Assembly (NCBI GenBank): GCA_030446715.1
Contig: JAUJMU010000001.1
Span: 349,297 to 413,296 of the forward strand
DNA: 64,000 bases
Reading direction: 5' to 3'
DNA from: Cytophagales bacterium
Lineage (GTDB): Bacteria > Bacteroidota > Bacteroidia > Cytophagales > 172606-1
Shown here piece after piece: positions 58,484 to 64,000 of the stretch. Numbering within the stretch: position 1 is the stretch's first letter; every line of letters starts with the position of its first letter. Position numbers and translations under genes: made by a program. The notes beneath the pieces are model-generated. The model had not been told where the DNA came from, did not search any database, and saw only the letters and a program-made list of their open reading frames with translations.

Positions 58484-59569
58484 AAAAACGGGTTTAATGA
58501 AACATTGATTTTAACTCCGGGTCTTCCCTCCATAACTCTGTCTCTCCGGTCTTTATAGCGACCCCCCGGTCTTAAGTAAGTAGCTCCTCCTTTCCTGTGG
58601 GTTTTTGGTTGTATGATTTGTTTAAATAATTGCAAATAATGGTTAACGACTTGTTCCGTATGGGCTGATTTCAGTCTCCCCGGGTCAATCCCGCGGAAAA
58701 CCGAAAATGTCGCCCAGCCATTACAAAGGCACCTTTAAGCGGCTGATCCTGTAGTCTGTAAGGAAAATCTTACCCATAATTTTCCAAAAGAACCGATGTC
58801 AGATCTGTTCCCGGAAAATTCCGGAGAAGCAGACACAGACTTTATCAGCCATATCCCTTTCCCGTCCGGGAGGCAGATTACCTGCGCAAAATGACCACTT
58901 TTTCCCATCCGGATGACCCCTTCCATTCTGTTCTCTGCCCCCGTCAGGAGCCCGGTCAGGCCCGGTCCGGGGTTTAATTTTTCGGGACAACAGTGTAAAT
59001 TAAATCAAAAGAACTACACAGTCAAGCAGTTGCAGAAAAGGGGGGTGTACGAAAAAGCGTACAAAGCAAATTTCAGGCAAGGGACTGTACCCTCCGTAAA
59101 TGGCTGCGAGCGGCCATAAAGTGTGATTTTCAGATTGATTGATGATGCAATTTTTTCACCGGAAAAGGATGCTTTTTTATCCTGGGCAGGTGGCGGCGAA
59201 TCCTCTTTGTACCGGAAAAAACGATTCTCATGGCGGCGAGAAAGTACGACCGCAGCCCCGTATAAATTGACCGCTTGTCCCTTGCACCTGAATGAATTTT
59301 CTGACTGACAGACAATAGGGCAATTGAATAAAAATTAAATACCCGCCTGTCAGGTAACAGGGAAATATTTATATTTGCTATGAGGATACGGCCGTTTTGT
59401 TGCTTCTGTAACGAGTGAAAGAGTAAATTGTCGTACCCGTTTTGTTTTCATGCACAGCAAATTACCTATCCGGAGTGGCTCTGTCTATGATGGACAACTT
59501 GTGCACCCTATTTGTCAGAATGCCTTTCAAGTTATAATTTTACCCCCGATAAATTAAAATTCTAGGCTT
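58484..59569. other. 1.1-kb stretch without a convincing gene
   Basis: No frame on either strand looks protein-like. It contains TATATTTG (59370-59377), a -7-like motif 190 bases ahead of the DUF3276 gene. Two short matches to the IS ends (GGGTGTACGA at 59043 and TTGTCGTAC at 59428) are noted and not accepted as an element. Confidence 0.5.
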
Positions 59570-59905
59570 GTGGAAGAGAACAAAGAAAACGAAAAAGTTG
59601 AGATTTACTCCAAGCGTGTACGAGCAGGAAAAAGAACGTACTTTTTTGATGTAAAGGCGACGCGTTCCAACGACTACTACCTGACCATTACTGAGAGCAA
59701 GCGCCGTTTTAAGGATGATGGTTTCGTGTACGAAAAGCACAAGATTTTCCTTTATAAGGAAGACTTCGATAAATTTATCGAGGCGCTGAAGGAAAGCGTG
59801 GATCACGTCAAGACTGAGTTGATGCCTGACTTTGACTTTTCTCAGTTTGAGAATCAGGGCGGCACCCCCGAAGAAGGCGAGGACCGTAGCCTGCGGTGGG
59901 ATTAA
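59570..59905 (+). CDS. DUF3276 PUR-family DNA/RNA-binding protein
   Basis: A 111-residue protein starting with GTG at 59570 (MEENKENEKVEIYSKRV). The PUR-alpha-like core is visible: RAGKRTYFFDVKATRSNDYY, LTITESKRRFKDDGFVYEKH and KIFLYKEDFDKFIEALKESV. Homologs are conserved in Bacteroidota and related to the Borrelia nucleic-acid-binding protein BpuR. Single-strand nucleic acid binding and gene regulation are probable. A terminator follows about 25 bases after the stop. Confidence 0.9.
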   Translation: MEENKENEKVEIYSKRVRAGKRTYFFDVKATRSNDYYLTITESKRRFKDDGFVYEKHKIFLYKEDFDKFIEALKESVDHVKTELMPDFDFSQFENQGGTPEEGEDRSLRWD

Positions 59906-59929
59906 TTCTTTTCTGACTTTTGGTTATTC

Positions 59930-59959
59930 AGCTCTTGGTTGCTTTCCAGGGGCTTTTTT
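59930..59959 (+). terminator. Terminator of the DUF3276 gene
   Basis: AGCTCTTGG (59930-59938) pairs with CCAGGGGCT (59946-59954) with G-T pairs, then a T-run. Confidence 0.6.
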
Positions 59960-59986
59960 ATTTTACAAAGTACCTGCTTCCGGAGG

Positions 59987-60006
59987 CGTTTCAGGGTCCT
60001 GAAACG
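59987..60006 (+). promoter_or_regulatory. Perfect 20-bp palindrome upstream of ychF
   Basis: CGTTTCAGG-GT-CCTGAAACG: two 9-base arms match exactly around 2 bases. It sits 17 bases before the -7 motif of ychF, over the -33 region, so it could be a repressor site. The regulator is not known. Confidence 0.55.
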
Positions 60007-60022
60007 GCTTAACTTTTGTTTC

Positions 60023-60030
60023 TATATTTG
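60023..60030 (+). promoter_or_regulatory. -7 motif of ychF
   Basis: TATATTTG is an exact TAnnTTTG match, 90 bases before the ATG. Confidence 0.5.
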
Positions 60031-60119
60031 CACAAGGGTTTCCGGATACAATAAGCCCGGTTTTTGCATCCGGTGCATCAGCCACTTATAACGTTTTTTA
60101 ATTTAAGCTATAAATCAAA

Positions 60120-61217
60120 ATGAGTCTTCAATGTGGCATAGTGGGTTTGCCAAACGTAGGTAAATCTACTCTGTTCAATGCATTATCAAATGCCAAAGCC
60201 GAAGCGGCTAATTATCCTTTCTGCACAATTGAGCCCAACGTGGGTGTCATTACCGTACCCGACGAACGGCTCGGTGTGCTGGAATCCATTGTGAAGCCAC
60301 AGCGGGTGATACCGACCATCATCGAGTTTGTGGACATTGCAGGTCTGGTGAAGGGTGCCAGTAAGGGCGAAGGGCTGGGCAATAAGTTTCTGGCCAATAT
60401 CCGGGAGGTAGATGCGATTATCCACGTGGTACGCTGCTTTGAGGATGAGAATATCGTACACGTAGCCGGCGGTGTTGATCCGGTCTTCGACAAAGAAGTG
60501 ATTGATACGGAGCTGCAACTGAAAGATCTGGAATCAATTGATAAAAAAGTTGCCAAGGCAGAACGTACTGCCAAATCAGGGGACGCAAAAGCCAAAAAGG
60601 AGCTGGCAATCCTGCAACAATTTAAGTCGTCGCTGGAAAGCGGCCTGAATGCCCGCAGTCTGGAAGTAACCAAAGAGGATCTGGAAGCAGTAGCTGACCT
60701 TCAGCTGCTGACCATCAAACCGGTGATCTATGTTGCCAACGTGGATGAAGCCTCTCTGCATACCGGCAATAAATTTGTGGATGCGCTGCGCAGCGCCGTA
60801 AAGGCTGAAAATGCACAGGTGATTCTCATATCGGCGGCCATTGAATCGCAGATTGCGGAAATATCTGATCCTGATGAGCGACAGTTGTTTTTGGAAGAAT
60901 ATGGTTTGACCGAATCAGGCCTGAGCAAGCTGATCAAAGCTTCTTACGCCCTGCTTGATCTGATTACGTACTTCACCGCCGGGGAAAAAGAAGTCAGGGC
61001 ATGGACCATCCGCAAGGGATGGAAGGCACCGCAGGCCGCTGGTGTGATCCACACTGACTTTGAGAGAGGGTTTATTAAAGCGGAAGTGATTAAACTGCCT
61101 GACTATGAGCGGCTCCGGTCGGAGGCCGCCTGCCGGGAGGCGGGAAAAACAGCTATTGAAGGAAAAGAATACGTGGTGCAGGATGGCGATATCATGCATT
61201 TCAGATTTAATGTGTAG
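60120..61217 (+). CDS. ychF: Redox-regulated ATPase YchF (Obg-like)
   Basis: A 365-residue P-loop NTPase of the Obg/OLA1 group that hydrolyses ATP. G1 GLPNVGKSTLFNALSNAKAE, G3 region VDIAGLVKGASKGEGLGNKF, and the altered G4 VIYVANVDEASLHTGN (NVDE in place of NKxD, the mark of ATP specificity). A coiled-coil insert (about 125-200) and a C-terminal TGS domain (GKTAIEGKEYVVQDGDIMHF) complete it. It starts at the ATG at 60120. Normal length, all motifs intact. The orphan cas6 gene follows after 118 bases on the same strand. Confidence 0.95.
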   Translation: MSLQCGIVGLPNVGKSTLFNALSNAKAEAANYPFCTIEPNVGVITVPDERLGVLESIVKPQRVIPTIIEFVDIAGLVKGASKGEGLGNKFLANIREVDAIIHVVRCFEDENIVHVAGGVDPVFDKEVIDTELQLKDLESIDKKVAKAERTAKSGDAKAKKELAILQQFKSSLESGLNARSLEVTKEDLEAVADLQLLTIKPVIYVANVDEASLHTGNKFVDALRSAVKAENAQVILISAAIESQIAEISDPDERQLFLEEYGLTESGLSKLIKASYALLDLITYFTAGEKEVRAWTIRKGWKAPQAAGVIHTDFERGFIKAEVIKLPDYERLRSEAACREAGKTAIEGKEYVVQDGDIMHFRFNV

Positions 61218-61335
61218 AAGTTCTGTGTTTTATTTTTATTTTTTTAAAAACAATTTGCCGGTATGTCTGGTTGTCCAGAATAGAACTTTCAAATAACCCT
61301 TAATCTGTCGTAAACTTTTTCAAACCGCATTAGCT

Positions 61336-62154
61336 GTGAGGGTCAGAATCATATTTTTACTGAAGAACAAAGGTGGCTACGTTCCCTTCTACCACCAGTT
61401 TCTGCTTGCCCGGCTGGCTGGAGAATTGTTGGCAGATACCCAATTTGCCGGCCGTGAAGACTTTCATTTTTCCGGATTGAAAGGACAGACAAAAATCAGC
61501 AAGAGCGGTCTGCATTTTTATTCCAGCCGCATTACGCTGGTGCTGGCCAGCTCTGATGTGGAACTGGCAGACTGTCTCCTGCAGAGGCTTTTTGAGCAGA
61601 GGAATACAGAAATCGGAATGCTACAGCTGGAACCCGAAGCCGTTGAGCGGGAATGGCTGCCAGAGTTTAAAGACGAAAGCGTCAAATGCATCTGTATCTC
61701 GCCCATCGTCCTTATGGAGCCAACGAGCAACGAACAGCTGGCCAAGAAATTTATATCACCCGAAACGGATGCTTTCTCTGATATGCTCTATGAATCCACG
61801 ATGAGCCGGATGGAAAAGTCGGGGGCTTACTCTGCGGAGCAAATTGCCTCTTTTTTCCGGTTTCAGGTGGTGCCTGACAAAACGTACCTGCAGCGGATAC
61901 GGGAAGGGGAGAAGAAGTTTGCCCGGATTTATCCGATTTACAACCAGGATGCTAAAAGTGAAGTGCGGGGCTATACATTCCCATTCACACTTTACTGCGC
62001 CCCCGAGGTACAGGAGTTTTTATTCACCAGCGGCATCGGGTATTTTACCCACAAGGGATTCGGAATGCTGGACATCAGCAATGCCGACCTGACCCGGAAA
62101 ACCGAAATTTATCACTTTACCGAAAGCCGTCAGATGAGCCAGGCATCCCGGTAA
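61336..62154 (+). CDS. cas6: Orphan Cas6-type CRISPR-associated endoribonuclease
   Basis: A 272-residue RAMP-fold protein starting with GTG (MRVRIIFLLKNKGGYVPFYH). Key family parts: the first ferredoxin-like strand with VPFYHQFLLARLAGELL, DFHFSGLKGQTKISKSGLHF (His44, Lys49 and Lys53 are candidates for the active site, as Cas6 enzymes use a His with a nearby Lys or Tyr), ISPIVLMEP in the middle, FRFQVVPDKTYL, EVRGYTFPFTLYCAPEVQEF, and the C-terminal glycine-rich loop GIGYFTHKGFG (233-243) that marks Cas6. Cas6 cuts CRISPR precursor RNA within its repeats. No CRISPR array or other cas gene is seen in this window, so it either serves an array elsewhere or has another RNA target. Confidence 0.85.
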   Translation: MRVRIIFLLKNKGGYVPFYHQFLLARLAGELLADTQFAGREDFHFSGLKGQTKISKSGLHFYSSRITLVLASSDVELADCLLQRLFEQRNTEIGMLQLEPEAVEREWLPEFKDESVKCICISPIVLMEPTSNEQLAKKFISPETDAFSDMLYESTMSRMEKSGAYSAEQIASFFRFQVVPDKTYLQRIREGEKKFARIYPIYNQDAKSEVRGYTFPFTLYCAPEVQEFLFTSGIGYFTHKGFGMLDISNADLTRKTEIYHFTESRQMSQASR

Positions 62155-62206
62155 CCAGGCCGTTAAGCCGCGGGGACTGAAGAAAATCCGTATGTATTTG
62201 CACCGG

Positions 62207-62241
62207 CCCGCCTTGTCTTTTCAGATGATGCGGGTCTTTTT
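62207..62241 (+). terminator. Weak terminator after cas6
   Basis: CCCGC (62207-62211) pairs with GCGGG (62230-62234), then TCTTTTTG. Confidence 0.5.
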
Positions 62242-62395
62242 GTTTCTAGGAAGAAATCTGACCGGCATCCTTAAAAACCTTGGCAGAAGTAACAGGTATT
62301 TTCAAATTGTTTTATGGGGCGTAACTTTTTAATAATCAACTGCCCTGGCCCTCATTCAAAATTCAAAATTTACCATTTAAAATTTGTCCGCCTGC

Positions 62396-63730
62396 TTAGT
62401 TGCGGTTGTTATGCCTCAGCAGGGCATACCCAATGATCATATCTCCCCTTGCCCCGGGCGGACGGTAATAGGCAATCACCTCGTAGTGGTTTTCGGTCTG
62501 GAAGTGATTTCCCTCAAAATGCCCGATATTGAGCTTGCCGTCCGGCTCCTCGAGTACATACTGATAATTGTAATACCCCTGCTTGAGCAGCAGATGGCCG
62601 GTATACGCCTGCTGGTCAGCCCGGTACTGCATCTGCGTCTGATCACTTACCTTCCAGTCAGTGAGAGCTCCCCATACGTGAACTTTGCCGGCGGATTGCT
62701 GCGGGGCCACGAGGGTAAAATACACATGGGCGTAATCCGCTTCAACGGCGCCGGTGCCCATTTCGTAATTAGCCACTATGTAGCGGCCATTGAAATCAAT
62801 GAACTGGGCGTATGCCTCCCGGTTGCGGGGCTTGTCGGGCAGCAGAAACACCTGATTGCTGTCCGCAGTAATGTTGATGTGCCGGACGTTCTGCCCAAGA
62901 AAACGGATGCTACGGATGTCGAAAAAGCGGAACTCATTGCCACCGGAAAAATTATTCTGAAGGCCAAAATGCTGGTATTCAATCAGCTGCCGGTCTTCCC
63001 AAACTGCCGTAGGCTTCAGGCCTGTAATGGCGGTTTCCCAAAGGTAGTTCTGCCGCAGGGCAACGTGGACGCTTTCCCGCGGGTTAATCAGGTTAAGACC
63101 CGGGTACCCAATGGCAAACTCAATCTGCTGATGCGTGTTCCTTTGATTGACACTGCTGGAAGGCGTGATCCGGGGCATCACGTTGACCCGGTTTTCGTAC
63201 ACCATAAAGCGCTGCGTAAGCAGTATATCCTTTACGTTACCTTCCCGGTACACCATTACCACATAATTGCCGGACACCTTCACCCGCGGTACCTCAAACG
63301 TGTAATGCACGTAAGGCACTCTGGTGTTCAGGGAAAGGTTTGGCTGGTTGAGCAGGAATTCGTTGAATGTCATCAGGAAATCCATGTCATTCAGTTGGGA
63401 CAGCGACCAGTCGGCGTTGCAGTGGTATATTTTGGCCCGGTAATTATTGAAAGCGCTGCCAAACTGGTCAAACTCCAGCAACAGAGGCACTGACTGGTCA
63501 AGGGGAAGTACCGGCGGGGCCAGCACGGCCGCAACCGGGTCCTGCCCTTCACCCGGCCGGGGATACAACAGTACGGTGTGCACGTTATTTTCGTACACGA
63601 AGTTATCTGTCCGGAAACGCTTGTCTACGTAATAGGCGCCCGTGCCGGAGGATGTGCTGCCTTGCTGCTGGCTGATAGGAACACACGAAACGGTCAGTAA
63701 AAAAATGGCCAGCCAAAGGTAACGGTTCAT
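62396..63730 (-). CDS. Type IX secretion system plug protein (DUF5103)
   Basis: A 444-residue exported protein: signal peptide MNRYLWLAIFLLTVSC with a lipobox-like VSC, Cys about residue 16. DUF5103 regions: LPLDQSVPLLLEFDQFGSAF, NYRAKIYHCNADWSLSQLND, and PYVHYTFEVPRVKVSGNYVV. Homologs are known as the plug protein that seals the periplasm-facing or lateral part of the SprA translocon in Flavobacterium. The C-terminal half (GKVHVWGALTDWKVSDQTQM) resembles a carbohydrate-binding-like fold. It lies with the ABC-F gene on the minus strand, with a repeat-filled spacer between. Confidence 0.85.
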   Translation of the reverse strand: MNRYLWLAIFLLTVSCVPISQQQGSTSSGTGAYYVDKRFRTDNFVYENNVHTVLLYPRPGEGQDPVAAVLAPPVLPLDQSVPLLLEFDQFGSAFNNYRAKIYHCNADWSLSQLNDMDFLMTFNEFLLNQPNLSLNTRVPYVHYTFEVPRVKVSGNYVVMVYREGNVKDILLTQRFMVYENRVNVMPRITPSSSVNQRNTHQQIEFAIGYPGLNLINPRESVHVALRQNYLWETAITGLKPTAVWEDRQLIEYQHFGLQNNFSGGNEFRFFDIRSIRFLGQNVRHINITADSNQVFLLPDKPRNREAYAQFIDFNGRYIVANYEMGTGAVEADYAHVYFTLVAPQQSAGKVHVWGALTDWKVSDQTQMQYRADQQAYTGHLLLKQGYYNYQYVLEEPDGKLNIGHFEGNHFQTENHYEVIAYYRPPGARGDMIIGYALLRHNNRN

Positions 63731-63739
63731 AGCTCTTGA

Positions 63740-63850
63740 GAATGCTGAATTTTATATGCTCAATGTTAAATGAAAGATAAAAAATGATCTGTTGTAAATG
63801 GATAAACTCAAATTCACTGAGCATTCAGCATTCAACATCTACCATTTACC
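63740..63850. repeat. Inverted word-repeat spacer ahead of the plug protein gene
   Basis: GAATGCTGAATTTTATATGC plus TCAATGTTAAATG on the left faces TGAGCATTCAGCATTCAAC plus ATCTACCATTTACC on the right, read on the other strand as GGTAAATGGTAGATGTTG plus AATGCTGAATGCTC. Confidence 0.55.
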
Positions 63851-63856
63851 GAAGCT

Positions 63857-64000
63857 TCAGCCCATTTTCTTCTCCAGCTCCTCCACCTCCAGCATGGCAG
63901 TTTCCCAATCCTGCTGGGCCGTCTGGAGCAACTGTTCAATCTGCCGGTATTCGGTGTTGGCCTGCTGGAGTTTAGGGGCGTTGTTATAGGTATCCGGGTC
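63857..64000 (-). CDS. ABC-F family ATPase, C-terminal end (partial)
   Basis: Only the last 47 residues and the stop are in the window; the gene continues beyond the right edge. The visible sequence, DPDTYNNAPKLQQANTEYRQ, then IEQLLQTAQQDWETAMLEVE and ELEKKMG, is a coiled-coil tail typical of ABC-F proteins (Uup/EttA group), in which DPxxY....K leads into a helical E..L....W..A.E.LE motif. These soluble ABC proteins act on ribosomes. The subgroup cannot be fixed from so little. Confidence 0.7.
   Translation of the reverse strand, partial: DPDTYNNAPKLQQANTEYRQIEQLLQTAQQDWETAMLEVEELEKKMG

Noticed and set aside
58913-59308. Two short plus-strand frames in the 1.1-kb gap.
   Set aside because: No protein-like composition or motifs.
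59043-59438. A pair of short sequences (GGGTGTACGA and, inverted, GGGTACGACAA) resembling the ends of the IS, about 400 bp apart, as a possible miniature element.
   Set aside because: Only about 10 bases match on each side, the right one lacks two bases, and there is no target duplication (GAAAAGGG against GTTTTGTT).
62384-63493. 369-codon plus-strand frame opposite the plug protein gene.
   Set aside because: No domain or signal; the minus-strand gene has a signal peptide and DUF5103 features.
1-64000. CRISPR array near or away from the cas6 gene.
   Set aside because: I looked for regularly spaced repeats of 24-40 bases on both strands and saw none; the repeats present are inverted word pairs or in-gene repeats.

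Overview
The window looks like a chromosome segment from a member of the Bacteroidota, most likely order Cytophagales. The evidence is gene content: type IX secretion/gliding genes (gldA, gldF, porQ, a DUF5103 plug protein, and a secreted protease with a type IX sorting domain), a DUF3276 PUR-type protein, a type III pantothenate kinase, and -7 promoter motifs of the TAnnTTTG type in front of gldA, rpsA, the suf operon and ychF. Shine-Dalgarno sequences are mostly absent, as is usual in this phylum. Genus cannot be told from the sequence.

Layout. 1-7 kb: the end of a Gfo/Idh/MocA oxidoreductase, a secreted DUF6807 protein, a Fur/PerR regulator plus 2-Cys peroxiredoxin behind two adjacent Fur-type boxes, a NhaD Na+/H+ antiporter, a decayed gene fragment, a malate/L-lactate dehydrogenase-type enzyme and a lipoprotein. 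7-12.4 kb: dihydrofolate reductase, an NtrY/NtrC-like histidine kinase and response regulator, and a DUF4142 protein split by a Gly/Thr repeat. 12.6-19.5 kb: glycogen branching enzyme, an MDR reductase and a TreS-maltokinase fusion (alpha-glucan/trehalose metabolism; glgE is not here). 19.9-26.2 kb: an OmpA/thrombospondin-3 outer-membrane protein, CvpA, CoaX, a NUDIX hydrolase and a nucleoside hydrolase. 26.2-27.5 kb: a complete insertion sequence (ISKra4 family, ISMich2-like) with 21-bp inverted ends and an 8-bp target duplication. 27.5-36.2 kb: gldA, gldF, two MFS transporters, a sugar-binding lipoprotein and a PfkB kinase. 36.2-43.5 kb: a DUF5872 protein, M61 peptidase, PBP1C and a T9SS-exported metalloprotease. 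43.5-54.2 kb: rpsA, tRNA-Cys, a tRNA-like non-coding RNA on the minus strand, an Lrp regulator, and the suf Fe-S cluster operon (sufB-C-D-S-E, a DUF59 protein, a bacilliredoxin). 54.3-64 kb: hslU, porQ, DUF58, RlpA, DUF3276, ychF, an orphan Cas6, the T9SS plug protein and the end of an ABC-F gene.

Points that stand out. (1) A Cas6-type endoribonuclease sits beside ychF with no CRISPR array or other cas gene in the window. (2) A ~220-nt minus-strand RNA has class II tRNA-like acceptor, D and T arms, an ~80-nt insert in the variable region and its own terminator. (3) Two essential genes carry lesions within 5 kb: rpsA is out of frame near its N-terminus and sufB has an in-frame TAA in place of a conserved Tyr. 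(4) The T9SS protease has a C10 tract just after its start codon, and two ATGs 10 bp apart are read in frame at tract lengths 10 and 9 respectively. (5) Many spacers hold inverted pairs of degenerate, word-like repeats. Likely operators are visible for the peroxiredoxin, suf and ychF transcription units.
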